Shown here piece after piece: positions 1-9,125 of a stretch of DNA of 64,000 bases (position 1 is the first letter of the stretch; each line of letters starts with the position of its first letter). The DNA is taken from the NCBI GenBank assembly GCA_963846925.1, contig CAWJXW010000010.1, positions 310,001-374,000 on the forward strand, in the 5' to 3' direction. This DNA comes from JAQBQB01 sp963846925 (lineage in GTDB: Bacteria; Gemmatimonadota; Gemmatimonadetes; Gemmatimonadales; Gemmatimonadaceae). A program made the translations under genes and the position numbers. The notes under the pieces were generated by a model. The model was not told the origin of the DNA and ran no database searches. It worked only from the letters and a program-made list of their open reading frames with translations.

Positions 1-1151
1 GGTCCGAGGAAGCGCGCGTAGCGTGCGAGCGTCGTTTGATCGTTGGCGTCGATCGCCGCGCGCACCGATTGCACCGTCGCCGACGAGAACAGCTCCATGC
101 GGCCGACGAAGACTCGCGTCACGCGCGAGGGCGTGGGGGTGATCTCGAGCGGAAGAATCTCGTCCACCGTTGGCCGCGGCACGATGTAGAACACGCGCAA
201 CCCGTCCTCGAACCACGAGTCGCGCCACGTCTCCACCATCGCCGACGCTTCCTTCGTGGTGAGCCCCTGCGCCACGAGCGTCTGCTCGAGCGTCTTCCGC
301 AAGGCGTCGAGCGTGCCATCGAGCGAGGGCGGCGCGACGAGCAGCTCTCCGCCGAGCAATCCGAGGGCGCGGAATCCGAGCTTCGCGCCGCGTCGCTCGA
401 AGAGAATGGCCGCCGGGATTTCGGCCGGCGACAGATCCTTCACGAGGATCCGGCCGTCGCTCTCGAACGCGGCGCTGATCGAAGCATCGAAGTCGGCGAC
501 GCCGCGATAGAAGAGAAACCGCTCGCGTGCTCCGCCCACCGCCAACGGCGCGGCGTCCGTGGTCCTGGCGGCGTAGTATCTCGATTCCGCGCGCTCAGTG
601 GCAAACGCGGGCGCTGCCGCCGGCGTCACGTGGACGCTCGGCCACTCGATCACGCTCGTCGCGCCCGGATCCCGAAGCGTCGCCGAGCCGACGGCTCCCT
701 GCGAGACGGCGGCCGGGGGAAACCATTCCGTCATCAACCCGTGGTGGAAGCTGACACGGACTCGAACCGTCGTGTCGCGATCGGAATAGAAGTAGAGGAC
801 AGGCGTCTCCATGCGCACGCGCGCCGCCATCTGTTGGCGGGCCGCGTCGTAGGTGGTGCTCCCCACCCTCACGGCCGCCGTGGCGCTCGTCCCCGCGGGA
901 CGAACGGCCAGCGTCTTGACGTATGGATCGTTGTCGAAGTGTTGAACGAAACACGGCAGGTCGCTCGGACCGCCGAGCGGCAGCCAGTCGATCGCTCGTC
1001 CGTCCGGTCCCGCGACGGTGGTGAACGTCCCCCACTCGTGCACCGCGAGCTCGCCCGACTTGGCCGCGGGCCGCTGAAACTCGCCAACGCGTGCGCTGAT
1101 CGACACGCCGGCTGACATCGCGAAGACGACCGCCACAACGGAGCGACGCAT
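1..1151 (-). CDS. secreted hypothetical protein with HEWGTFT motif (3' end outside window)
   Basis: An open frame runs on the minus strand from an ATG at 1151 to the window edge with no stop, giving about 383 residues, so the C-terminus is missing. The N-terminus is a short signal peptide (about residues 1-20, with RRSVVAVVF then a small-residue region). Residues 38-44 read HEWGTFT, followed by a GPDG stretch. I know this motif from uncharacterised secreted proteins of Acidobacteria and Planctomycetes, but no activity is established. The rest looks like a beta-rich exported domain without a catalytic motif I recognise. It is divergent from the small barrel gene at 1310. Their shared upstream region holds two identical 12-bp palindromes that could control both genes. 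Confidence 0.75.
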   Translation of the reverse strand, partial: MRRSVVAVVFAMSAGVSISARVGEFQRPAAKSGELAVHEWGTFTTVAGPDGRAIDWLPLGGPSDLPCFVQHFDNDPYVKTLAVRPAGTSATAAVRVGSTTYDAARQQMAARVRMETPVLYFYSDRDTTVRVRVSFHHGLMTEWFPPAAVSQGAVGSATLRDPGATSVIEWPSVHVTPAAAPAFATERAESRYYAARTTDAAPLAVGGARERFLFYRGVADFDASISAAFESDGRILVKDLSPAEIPAAILFERRGAKLGFRALGLLGGELLVAPPSLDGTLDALRKTLEQTLVAQGLTTKEASAMVETWRDSWFEDGLRVFYIVPRPTVDEILPLEITPTPSRVTRVFVGRMELFSSATVQSVRAAIDANDQTTLARYARFLG

Positions 1152-1162
1152 GGCCCCTCTCC

Positions 1163-1226
1163 TCGAACGTTCGATGAAATGGACGACCCTGTCCCGACAA
1201 AGGAAGTCACACCTTCGAACGTTCGA
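1163..1226. promoter_or_regulatory. pair of identical 12-bp palindromes in a divergent promoter region
   Basis: TCGAACGTTCGA occurs at 1163-1174 and again at 1215-1226, 52 bp centre to centre (about five helical turns). The pair lies between the divergent starts at 1151 (minus) and 1310 (plus). This layout suits a dimeric regulator binding cooperatively on one DNA face. The regulator is unknown. Confidence 0.5.
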
Positions 1227-1309
1227 TCGTTTGTCTGGTATGAACCTGGCATGCCGGACTGATCGCGCGCCATGCCGTTTGTTTCTCTTTGCACAATGGA
1301 GACTCGCTC

Positions 1310-1792
1310 ATGCGCTTTCTCTTCCTCGCCGCGCTCGTGGCCTTGCCTTCGACGGCCTCGGCTCAGCTTCGCATATCCGTTGGAGCGGGCGCCGGTCTGT
1401 CGGGTTCGACCGACGAATCGCTCTCGTACGGGACCGGTGCGCCAGTCGTAATGGGCGAGATCGTTCGTCCGTTCCTCCCCGGCATCGGACTCGGCGCCGA
1501 GGTCGACTACTGGAAAGGGAGCGTGTCGCACGTCGCTTTCGCCACGGCACTCGCGCAGGCGCACCTTCCGGTCATTCCACTGTACGTCAAGGCCGGCCTC
1601 GGCTACGGCAACGGCGACCCTGACGGCAATGGAAACGTGGCCGGACTCGCGGGTCAGCTCGGCGCGATGTACGACATCACTTTTCCCGGCGCTCCGGTGG
1701 CACTGACCGTCTTCGCCAACGCCCTGTACGCCCATGCGAGACTGCGGAGCGTGCAGACCGTCGACGCGGGCTTGGCCATTACGTGGCGTTGA
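1310..1792 (+). CDS. small outer-membrane beta-barrel-like protein
   Basis: 160 residues. I chose the ATG at 1310 because GGAG lies eight bases upstream and the protein then opens with a clean signal peptide ending ASAQ (about residues 1-18). The mature part alternates glycine, aromatic and hydrophobic residues (GAGAGLSG, GLGAEVDYWKG, KAGLGYGNGD), which is typical of an eight-stranded OmpA/OmpX-like barrel. It ends in VDAGLAITWR, not in a terminal aromatic. Likely located in the outer membrane; function unknown. It is divergent from the secreted protein at 1-1151. Confidence 0.7.
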   Translation: MRFLFLAALVALPSTASAQLRISVGAGAGLSGSTDESLSYGTGAPVVMGEIVRPFLPGIGLGAEVDYWKGSVSHVAFATALAQAHLPVIPLYVKAGLGYGNGDPDGNGNVAGLAGQLGAMYDITFPGAPVALTVFANALYAHARLRSVQTVDAGLAITWR

Positions 1793-1881
1793 GATTTTTC
1801 GAGCGCACGCGTGACCGTGGCGTCATTTATGCGACCTGATCGGCGCCACGCACGAACTCCCTTCACGCGAGACAAGGAACA

Positions 1882-2220
1882 ATGCCGAGAATGGACAGCA
1901 CAGGTGACTTTGCGCGATCGGCGGATCTGCGGCGCGCCTCCGAGGAAGTGATCGCCCGATTGGAAGGGCTTGGCATCGCACTCAACGGCGACGAAAGTCC
2001 CGAGTCGCTGATCCTCGTTCTCGAGGAGGTCGAGCGGTTCGAGGACGCGGTCGAGGCGTGCGGAGGAGATCTCATGCTCGACGAGAATCCGCCCGGCACG
2101 GTGGCGCAGCCGGATGATCCGCGGTTCGCGCTTCCGCTTCGCCGAGCTGACGAGACCATTCGTTCGTATCGCGAACGGTTGGCCAATGCGACGGATGAAT
2201 TGGTGAAGCAGACGCCGTAG
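1882..2220 (+). CDS. small conserved-looking hypothetical protein
   Basis: 112 residues, acidic, with no signal peptide or membrane segment. An AAGGA-type ribosome site (acaaggaaca) precedes the ATG. The centre (about residues 15-55) is predicted helical, with the run LILVLEEVERFEDAVEACGG. The C-terminal half contains PDDPRFALP followed by another helix with RSYRERLANATDEL. I do not recognise the family. Coding bias and the ribosome site support a real gene. It stands alone, with a 16-bp repeat array right downstream. Confidence 0.6.
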   Translation: MPRMDSTGDFARSADLRRASEEVIARLEGLGIALNGDESPESLILVLEEVERFEDAVEACGGDLMLDENPPGTVAQPDDPRFALPLRRADETIRSYRERLANATDELVKQTP

Positions 2221-2231
2221 AGAAAAGCGGC

Positions 2232-2476
2232 GAGACTGCCGGACTCCGAAACTGCCGAACGCCGAAACTGACGACGGGCAGGATCGCGGAAGGAACCCGA
2301 ACGGCGTCAAGAGCGCGCACTGATCGCTCTCGGCGCCGTTTCTTTTTTCGACACTCGGTTGTTGGCCCTCTCGGCTTTTGGTCGTCTCGGCGTTTGGTCG
2401 TCTCGGCCTTGGTCGTCTCGGCCTTCGGTCGTCTCGCCGTTCGGCCTCTTCGCCCCTCGGCCCTTTCGCCGTCCGG
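2232..2476. repeat. inverted pair of 16-bp-unit intergenic arrays (family A, locus 1)
   Basis: The left arm (2232-2270) holds two units such as GCCGAACGCCGAAACT. The right arm (2370-2476) holds about six units of the complementary type, such as CTCGGCGTTTGGTCGT. The arms are in opposite orientation around about 100 bp, so the RNA could form a long imperfect hairpin. The same unit recurs at 9126-9340 and 62526-62573. The right-hand terminal units nearly match those at the second locus. This fills the 300-base gap before the PadR gene. Confidence 0.85.
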
Positions 2477-2490
2477 CCCCGACACTTATC

Positions 2491-2514
2491 CTACCTATGT
2501 AGACTTCTACCTAC
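2491..2514 (+). promoter_or_regulatory. putative PadR operator/promoter
   Basis: CTACCTA occurs at 2491-2497 and 2508-2514, with GTAG-N4-CTAC dyad symmetry between them (GTAGACTTCTAC). It sits 10-30 bp ahead of the PadR start at 2524. PadR regulators usually bind dyads overlapping their own promoter, so autoregulation of the PadR/permease pair is plausible. Confidence 0.4.
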
Positions 2515-2523
2515 CCCCCGGCA

Positions 2524-2844
2524 ATGCCCTCCTCCTTCCGCCTGACCTACCCCACCGCCATCGTGCTCCTCGCGGTGACTCGCGGTTTCCGCCACGGCTT
2601 CGACATCATCGACGCGTCGGGGCTCAAGAGCGGGACCGTGTATCCGATCCTTCGCCGCCTCGAGGACGCCGGCATGCTCCGCGCGCGTTGGGAGTCCATC
2701 GCCGACGCGAGGGACGCGCAGCGCCCCCCTCGCCGTTACTACCAGATGACCGGCGCCGGCGCCCAAGCGCTTCGCGACGCCACCCAGCGATATCCCGGAC
2801 TCACCCGCACGCTGGCGCCCGGTGCCGCACCGGCGGCCACATGA
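2524..2844 (+). CDS. PadR-family transcriptional regulator
   Basis: 106 residues, the usual size of a short PadR protein. The winged-helix core is visible: a first helix with GFRHGFDII (about 21-29), the signature SGTVYPILRRLEDAGML (about 36-52), and the wing region RRYYQMTGAGAQALR (about 79-93). PadR proteins are dimeric repressors, often of a neighbouring transport gene. Its stop overlaps the ATG of the permease at 2841 (ATGA), so the two are translationally coupled. A possible operator lies at 2491-2514. No obvious ribosome site precedes its ATG. Confidence 0.9.
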   Translation: MPSSFRLTYPTAIVLLAVTRGFRHGFDIIDASGLKSGTVYPILRRLEDAGMLRARWESIADARDAQRPPRRYYQMTGAGAQALRDATQRYPGLTRTLAPGAAPAAT

Positions 2845-5510
2845 GCGGCCGGGGTCCGACCGGGCACCTGCCCGGCGAAACGCTCGTGCGGCTGGCCGCC
2901 CTCGCGCTTCCGCGCTCGCATCGCGACGAATGGATCGCGGAATGGCTCGCGGAGCTCGAGTGGACGTGGCGACGCGCTCCGAAGGCGCGGCGCTCGACGG
3001 GCGACGCGTTCCGTCTCCGCCTGCGGTGCCTCGGCGCGATCGCCGACGCCGTGACGCTCCGCCACCGGATCCAGCGAGGCGACGATGTCCGATCGCACAC
3101 CATTCTGAGCGACGCGCGGTTCGCCGTGCGATCGCTGAGACGGACGCCGATGTTCACCGCCGTCGTCGTGGCGACGCTCGCGCTCTGCATCGGCGCGACG
3201 ACCTCGGTCTTCAGCATCGTCGAGTCGGCGTTGTTGAATGGGCTCGGCTACCGGCAGATCGATCGACTCGTCGCCGTGTGGTCGGACAATCCACAGGAGA
3301 ACAACGACCACTATCAGGTCTCCGTCGGCGACTATTTCGATTGGCGGGCGCGGACTCACTCTTACATGCAACTGGCCGGCTTTTTCCCGTCGTGGAACAC
3401 GCTCTACTCCGGACCCGAGGGCATGGAGCGAATCGACGTCGGCGCGGTGTCGGCCAATTTCCTGCGGACGCTCGGCGCATCGCCGACGATCGGGCGCGAC
3501 TTCGCGGACGGCGAAGACCGGCGCGGCGCCGCCGGCACCGTGATCCTGTCGCACGAGTTTTGGTCGCGCGCGCTTCAGGCGGATCCGCGCATTGTCGGAC
3601 GATCGCTCACGTTCGACGGGAAACCGTACGTCGTGATCGGGGTGATGGACTCACGTTTCGTCTTCCCGGAGTCCAGGGTCGACGTGCTGCTGCCGCTCTC
3701 CGTGCTCGGCACGTACATCGACCGCCGAGAAGTGCACATGCTCTCGGTCGTCGGCCGGCTCCGCGACGGCGTCTCGCTGGATGCGGCTCGGCGCGAAGCG
3801 ACACCGATCGCGGCGCAGCTCAGACAGGAGCACGCCAAGGAAGACGGCGGACTCGGGATCACCGTCCGTCCGCTGCGGGACGATCTCGTCGGCAGCGTAC
3901 GACGCCCGATTCTCATTCTCTTCGGCGCCGTCTGCGCCGTGCTGCTCATCGGCTGCGCCAACGTCACGAATCTCATGTTCGGCCGCGCGTGGAGTCGTCG
4001 CCAGGAGTTGGCCGTGAGAACGGCGATGGGCGCGCAGCCCGGCGCGATCGTGCAGCAATTGCTCGTCGAGAGCGCGGTCATCGCGCTCGCGTCAGCCCTG
4101 GCGGGAGTGGGCCTCGCCGTCGTCGCGACTCGCGCGCTGTCCAACCTGCTGCCGTCGTCGATTACACTTCTCGGCCGCGTCGGGCTCGACGGGCCGGTGC
4201 TCGCCTTCACGCTGATCGTGAGCGTGGTGGTCACACTCGTGTGCGGCACGGCGCCGGCATTCGATGCGGCCCGTAGCACGATGCGCCGGACGCTGGGCGA
4301 TTCGGCTCGCCTGTCGCAGGGGCGCGGCGCTCGCCGGATGTACCGCGGCCTCGTCGTCGGCGAACTCGTGCTCGCGCTCGTGTTGACCGTGGGCGCTGGT
4401 CTTCTCATCAACAGCTTCGCGCGACTCTCGGGCGTCGATCCGGGTTTCCGCCGAGATCGGCTGGTTCGGATGAAGATCGCTTTGCCGCAGAACACGTATG
4501 CGACTGCCGGCGCACGCTTCCGCTACTATCAAAACCTCCTCGAGCAGGTGCGCGCGGTTCCCGGGGTTCGCGCGGCCGGCACCATCAACCGATTCCCGCT
4601 GCACGACGGCATGTTGACGACGGCTGTCGTCGTCGACGGCGATCCGCCGCCGCCTCCCGGACTGGCGCCCACGGCGGACTATCGGATCGCGAGCACGGGG
4701 TATTTCCAGGCGATGGGAATTTCGGTGCTCGCGGGACGCGATTTTGCTTCGACCGACAACACCGACTCGACCGCGCAGCTCGTCGCGGTCGTCAACGAGA
4801 CGGCCGCGAGGACACTCCTCCACTCAGCGAACCCTGTCGGCAAGCGCGTCGGGCTCGGCGGAAGCAACCGCCCGTTGTTCACGATCGTCGGCGTCGTGCG
4901 CGACGTGCACGACGCGTCTCTCCGCGACGCGCCCCGCGCGCAGATCTTCCTCAGCGCGCAGCAGGCGCCGCAGAGCGGCGGCAATCTCGTGGTGTACCAC
5001 GACGGCGCGTCGGCGCCGATCCTGGCCGCCGTGCGCCACGTCGTGCGATCGATCGACAACACGGTGCCGCTGTTCGACGTCCAGACGATCGGCGAGGTGC
5101 TGGACAAGACCAGCGTCGGCGACCGATTCACCATGGTGGTGCTCGCGGGCTTTTCGTGCCTCGCGCTCCTGCTGGCGGCGCTCGGCACCTACAGCGTCAT
5201 GGCGTACGGCGTCTCCGAGCGAACGCGTGAGATCGGAGTCCGCATGGCGCTCGGCGCGCGCGCCGAAGACGTGCTCGCGATGGTGCTCCGCGAGGGCGCG
5301 CTGTTGTTCGCCATCGCTCTCCCGCTCGCGCTGGGCGGCGTGTGGGCGACGACGCGGGCGATGCGCAGTCTCTTGTTCGACGTCGCGCCTAACGATCCGC
5401 GAACCGTGTCTCTCGCCGTCGTCGCGCTTGCCGCGGCGACAGCGATCGCGTGCTATCTGCCCGCGCGGCGGGCGGCGAGGGTCGATCCGATGAGCGCGAT
5501 TCGAGAGTAG
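2841..5510 (+). CDS. ADOP-type duplicated ABC permease (MacB/FtsX-like)
   Basis: 889 residues, starting at the ATG that overlaps the PadR stop. A cytoplasmic N-terminal segment (about 1-95) is followed by TM1 (about 100-125). A large periplasmic MacB_PCD-like domain comes next, then an FtsX bundle around CANVTNLMFGR, RRQELAVRTAMGA. A second periplasmic domain leads to a second FtsX bundle ending TREIGVRMALGA and RVDPMSAIRE. This is the layout of the acidobacterial duplicated orphan permeases, which pair with PadR genes and lack a linked ATPase. The substrate is unknown; lipoprotein or peptide export is only an analogy to MacB/LolCE. The frame is intact throughout. Confidence 0.92.
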   Translation: MSGRGPTGHLPGETLVRLAALALPRSHRDEWIAEWLAELEWTWRRAPKARRSTGDAFRLRLRCLGAIADAVTLRHRIQRGDDVRSHTILSDARFAVRSLRRTPMFTAVVVATLALCIGATTSVFSIVESALLNGLGYRQIDRLVAVWSDNPQENNDHYQVSVGDYFDWRARTHSYMQLAGFFPSWNTLYSGPEGMERIDVGAVSANFLRTLGASPTIGRDFADGEDRRGAAGTVILSHEFWSRALQADPRIVGRSLTFDGKPYVVIGVMDSRFVFPESRVDVLLPLSVLGTYIDRREVHMLSVVGRLRDGVSLDAARREATPIAAQLRQEHAKEDGGLGITVRPLRDDLVGSVRRPILILFGAVCAVLLIGCANVTNLMFGRAWSRRQELAVRTAMGAQPGAIVQQLLVESAVIALASALAGVGLAVVATRALSNLLPSSITLLGRVGLDGPVLAFTLIVSVVVTLVCGTAPAFDAARSTMRRTLGDSARLSQGRGARRMYRGLVVGELVLALVLTVGAGLLINSFARLSGVDPGFRRDRLVRMKIALPQNTYATAGARFRYYQNLLEQVRAVPGVRAAGTINRFPLHDGMLTTAVVVDGDPPPPPGLAPTADYRIASTGYFQAMGISVLAGRDFASTDNTDSTAQLVAVVNETAARTLLHSANPVGKRVGLGGSNRPLFTIVGVVRDVHDASLRDAPRAQIFLSAQQAPQSGGNLVVYHDGASAPILAAVRHVVRSIDNTVPLFDVQTIGEVLDKTSVGDRFTMVVLAGFSCLALLLAALGTYSVMAYGVSERTREIGVRMALGARAEDVLAMVLREGALLFAIALPLALGGVWATTRAMRSLLFDVAPNDPRTVSLAVVALAAATAIACYLPARRAARVDPMSAIRE

Positions 5511-5622
5511 GCTCACGCGTTCGTGCATCGGTTTTTTCTTAATGCGGACGCGGAAGGCTCAGTCCGCTCGACGCGGTCGGGCTGGGCAACGTACGTTGCG
5601 GCGTCCTCAGCGGAGCCGCCTC

Positions 5623-6144
5623 GTGTCGTCCCCGTCGAACGCCATCGTCGCTCTCGTCGCTCTCGCGCTGGTCCTCGACCCGCGTCCCATCAAGCCGATC
5701 GCCCCCGCCTGGTCGCCTGGCACGCCTCGCGCCGCCGAGTCCGATGCATGCGCGTTGCTCACGGAGGAACAGGTGAGCGCCGCCATCGAAGCCAAGGCGC
5801 TGGCGGGCAAGCATCTGGTACCGAGCAGCACCAAGCAGTGCATCTGGTCGGACGATCCGAACCACGGCACCGACCATCGCCGCGTCACGCTCAACATCGC
5901 CGCGCTCAGGTCGTTCGACTTGGGCAAGTCGAACCCGGGGCTGACGACCGAAGCGGTTTCCGGAGTGGGCGACGCGGCGTATTACATCATCTACAAGGCC
6001 GACGCCCCCACGATCGTCGTCCGCAAGGGCGATTCAGTGTTCAATCTTCGCATCCTCAACGGCCTCAAATTCAAAGCCCTCACCCTGGAAGAGGAGAAGG
6101 CAAGAGAGCTTTCGCTCGCCAAGGCGGCGGCGGCGAAGATCTAG
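5623..6144 (+). CDS. exported protein, DUF3558-like
   Basis: 173 residues from a GTG at 5623, chosen because GGAG lies seven bases upstream and a hydrophobic export segment (IVALVALALVL) follows. An in-frame ATG at 5542 has no ribosome site and gives an Arg-rich tail. The mature part resembles DUF3558-type proteins: CALLTEEQVSAAI at its start, then QCIWSDDP and a GVGDAAYYIIYKADAPTIVV strand pair. The family has no defined activity. The C-terminus is a Lys/Glu/Ala helix. It converges with the SDR gene and overlaps its end by four bases. Confidence 0.65.
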   Translation: MSSPSNAIVALVALALVLDPRPIKPIAPAWSPGTPRAAESDACALLTEEQVSAAIEAKALAGKHLVPSSTKQCIWSDDPNHGTDHRRVTLNIAALRSFDLGKSNPGLTTEAVSGVGDAAYYIIYKADAPTIVVRKGDSVFNLRILNGLKFKALTLEEEKARELSLAKAAAAKI

Positions 6145-6896
6145 GTTTTTCCTCCGTACCTCCGTTCTCCGAAGGTCGTTCCCGCTTCGCTCTCGAGGAA
6201 CTCGGCGATTTCGCGAGCCGGTTCCGCCGCCGCGACTAGCCGCCCGTCGGCGGCAAGGCCGACGAACAAGTCGACGGATGGCAGCGTCTCACGCGCCGAC
6301 GAGCGTGCGCTGAGCTGCATCGGCGTGTCCACGGCTCCGGGCTCGTACGAGAGAATCGCGATGTCTCGCTGCTCGCCGCGCGCTCGAGCCTCATCGATCT
6401 CGGCGGCGAGCGCCATGCCCGTCATGCGCAGCCCCGCCTTGCTCGAGCCATAGGCGCCGAGGCCCGCGAATCCGCGCACCGCGGCGGCCGTCGAGACGTT
6501 GACGATGCGCAGCGGAGTCGCGGCCGGGGTCCGCCGGACCAGCTGCCCCATCAACCAGACCGGCGCGACAAGGTTCGTCGCGAGAACGCCGGGCAGCTGC
6601 GCAACGTCCATGTTCGCGATCGGCCCGAGGAGCCCGACGTGCGCGGCGTTGTTCACGAGTCCGACGCGATGCAGTCCGACCTCACCGAGCAGTTCGCTCA
6701 GTCGCGGTTCGACGTCGCGCTCGAGTCGAGTCAGATCGCTCAGGTCGACCGCAATGTGTCCGTACCGCTCGTGGCGCAGCGTCGCGTCTCGCCGCGCGAT
6801 GCCGACGACCCGCCAGCCGCGCTCGAGCAGTTGGCGCGCGACCGCCTCGCCGACGCCCGACGTGGTCCCGGTGACGACTGCGAGGCGATCACTCAT
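6141..6896 (-). CDS. short-chain dehydrogenase/reductase (sepiapterin/benzil reductase-like)
   Basis: 251 residues, the normal SDR length. The Rossmann nucleotide site TGTTSGVG lies at 9-16, the NNAAHVG motif near 81-87, and the catalytic Ser of NVSTAAA followed by YGSSK near 148-152. Arg residues after the glycine motif (GIARRD) suggest NADP(H). The C-terminal half keeps PGAVDTPMQ, as in sepiapterin or benzil reductases, which reduce carbonyls. The substrate is not deducible. It is followed, 28 bp from its start, by the 3' end of the prolyl oligopeptidase gene on the same strand. Confidence 0.88.
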   Translation of the reverse strand: MSDRLAVVTGTTSGVGEAVARQLLERGWRVVGIARRDATLRHERYGHIAVDLSDLTRLERDVEPRLSELLGEVGLHRVGLVNNAAHVGLLGPIANMDVAQLPGVLATNLVAPVWLMGQLVRRTPAATPLRIVNVSTAAAVRGFAGLGAYGSSKAGLRMTGMALAAEIDEARARGEQRDIAILSYEPGAVDTPMQLSARSSARETLPSVDLFVGLAADGRLVAAAEPAREIAEFLESEAGTTFGERRYGGKT

Positions 6897-6924
6897 GCGA
6901 ATGGCCGAAGCTCGGGGTTGCCGT

Positions 6925-9039
6925 TCAGTTCATGAGCTTCCTGGCGAAGTAGACGTACTCCATAGCCGACGTGTGCGCTTTCTCGCGCAGATTCGCGCCG
7001 GCACCGTGCCCGCCCTCGGTCACTTCGAAGAAGAGATACGGCAACCCCATCGCGCTCATCTTCGCCGCGAACTTGCGCGCGTGCTGCGGGCCGACGCGGT
7101 CGTCCTTCGTCGTCGTCCAGATGAGCGTTTCCGGATACTTCACCCCCGCTTTCAAGTTCTGATACGGCGAGATCGAGGCGAGGAAGGCGCGTTCGGCCGG
7201 CACCGACACGCTCCCATATTCACCCACCCACGAAGCGCCCGCGTCGATCTGCTCGTAGCGAAGCATGTCGAGCAGTGGCACCTGAATGTCGACGGCGTTC
7301 CAGAGATCGGGATGCTGCGTCAGCTCGACGCCCATGAGGAGTCCGCCGTTCGAACCGCCCATGATGCCGAGGCGGCGCGGGCTCGTGATCTTGCTCGCGA
7401 TCAAGTCCTGCGCGACGGCCGCGAAGTCGTCGTAGATCACCTGCCGATGCGTCTTGAGCCCCGCTTCGTGCCAGGCGGGACCGAACTCGCCGCCGCCGCG
7501 AATGTTCGCCAGCACGAACACGCCGCCGTGCTCGAGCCAGAGCTTGCCGAGTGTGCCGGAATAGGACGGAGGGTAGGAGACCTCGAATCCGCCGTACGCG
7601 GTCATTACCGTCGGGTTCGACCCGTCGAGCTTCATCGCCTTCGGGTGCACGACGAAGTACGGCACCTTGGTTCCGTCCTTCGACGTCGCCTCGCGCTGCT
7701 CGACGGTGTCGCGCGACGCGTCGAATTGCGCGCGCAGAGTCTTGGCCGCGGCGAGCGATGCCGTGTGCGCGTCGGCGAGCCACACGCTACTCGGCGTGAG
7801 AAACCCCGCGACGTTCAAGAGCGCTTCGGTGCCGTTCAGATTCACGTCGGCGATCGAGACCGCCAAGTTGTCGGGAAACGGCAGTGGAGTGCGCGTCCAC
7901 GTTCCGTTGGCCGCGCGCGTGAAGACGAACGCCCGGCCGCGGACGTTCTCGTACACCGTGGCGACGAGCCGGTCGCGCGTCGCCGAGGCGCCGTCTACCG
8001 ACTCCCGTGGTCCCGGCTCGAAGATCGCCACCGGTGACAGGTGCGTCGGAGTGGCCGCGGCCTTGGCGGCGTCGAACGACGCGAGCGAGCCGGTACGAAT
8101 GTGGGTCGCGCCCTCGTTCCACGCTTCGGACAGCTGCACGATCATCTGGCCGTCCACCATAGCGACGGGCCGCGACTTGAGGGGCAAGGCGAGCTTGGTG
8201 ACCCCGGACGTGCCCACGCCGTAGTACTCCGTTTCGAAAAAGCTGACGCCGCGATACAGGATCACCGCGCGATGGCCGGCGCCATCGAAAAGGCTGGCGG
8301 GTCCGACCGAGACATCCTTGGGAATGCCACGGTAGACCTCGACGGCGGCGGTGAGCAGCTGACCGCGCGCCAGCCGCTTCACGATGTATGGATAGCCCGA
8401 CGCGGTGAGCTCGCCCTTGTTCCACTCGCGCGACACGAGCAGCGTGTCGTCGCCGACCCACGCGACGTTCTGCTTGCCGTGCGGAAGGACGAATCCATCC
8501 TTCGGGAATGACCGTGTGGCGAGGTGGAATTCGCGCAGGGTAACGGCGTCTTCGCCCCCATCCGACAGACTGAGCAGGCACCGTCGCTCGGCCGGCAGCG
8601 CGCAGTCGGCGCCTTCCCAAACCCAGTTCGCCTTCTCCGCCCGTGCCAGCGAGTCGAGATCGAGAACGGTCGTCCATTGAGGCGACGCGGTGCGATAACT
8701 CGCCAGCGTCGTTCGGCGCCAGATGCCGCGCACGTGCGCACTGTCCTGCCAGAAGTTGTAGAGCTGACCGCCGATGAAGCGCACGTTCGGAATCCGGTCG
8801 CTCGCCTGCGCGACCGCGAGCGCGTCGCGGAACAGCGAGGCGAAGCGAGGATCCTTCTCGAGCACCCCCGACGTCTTCGCGTTCTCGGTCGCGACCCACG
8901 CCATCGCCCGAGTGCCGCGCTGATCTTCGAGCCACAAGTAGGGATCGGAAGGAGAGCGCGCAGCACCCGACTGCGTTTGCGCCGAGGCGCGAGTGAGGGC
9001 GAAGAGGGCGAGAGCGAGGGAGAGAGAACGGCGGGGCAT
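6925..9039 (-). CDS. secreted prolyl oligopeptidase family peptidase (S9A)
   Basis: 704 residues. The ATG at 9039 has GGAG five bases upstream and opens a signal peptide ending RASAQ (about 1-20). The N-terminal SDPYLWLED is the classic S9A opening, followed by the seven-bladed propeller (about 60-420). The hydrolase domain carries GGSNGG with Ser563, an Asp in DDRVGPQH near 646-647 and His678 in EGGHGAG, completing the triad. These enzymes cut after proline in short peptides. The export signal suggests periplasmic peptide use. Upstream lies the 16-bp repeat array at 9126-9340. Confidence 0.93.
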   Translation of the reverse strand: MPRRSLSLALALFALTRASAQTQSGAARSPSDPYLWLEDQRGTRAMAWVATENAKTSGVLEKDPRFASLFRDALAVAQASDRIPNVRFIGGQLYNFWQDSAHVRGIWRRTTLASYRTASPQWTTVLDLDSLARAEKANWVWEGADCALPAERRCLLSLSDGGEDAVTLREFHLATRSFPKDGFVLPHGKQNVAWVGDDTLLVSREWNKGELTASGYPYIVKRLARGQLLTAAVEVYRGIPKDVSVGPASLFDGAGHRAVILYRGVSFFETEYYGVGTSGVTKLALPLKSRPVAMVDGQMIVQLSEAWNEGATHIRTGSLASFDAAKAAATPTHLSPVAIFEPGPRESVDGASATRDRLVATVYENVRGRAFVFTRAANGTWTRTPLPFPDNLAVSIADVNLNGTEALLNVAGFLTPSSVWLADAHTASLAAAKTLRAQFDASRDTVEQREATSKDGTKVPYFVVHPKAMKLDGSNPTVMTAYGGFEVSYPPSYSGTLGKLWLEHGGVFVLANIRGGGEFGPAWHEAGLKTHRQVIYDDFAAVAQDLIASKITSPRRLGIMGGSNGGLLMGVELTQHPDLWNAVDIQVPLLDMLRYEQIDAGASWVGEYGSVSVPAERAFLASISPYQNLKAGVKYPETLIWTTTKDDRVGPQHARKFAAKMSAMGLPYLFFEVTEGGHGAGANLREKAHTSAMEYVYFARKLMN

Positions 9040-9125
9040 TACGGCTCCGTAGGAAGACTGACTCCAGAGCAATTGAGGAGAGAGGAAGGAGAGGCGCAAG
9101 CGGCCAACTGCCGACGGCCGAGAAG

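Noticed and set aside
36..1115. Long plus-strand open frame opposite the first gene
   Set aside because: It is Arg/His-rich without family motifs, a usual shadow in GC-rich DNA. The minus strand has a signal peptide and the HEWGTFT motif.
2394..2840. N-terminal extension of the first ADOP permease
   Set aside because: It runs through the repeat array and the PadR gene; the ATG at 2841 overlapping the PadR stop is the natural start.
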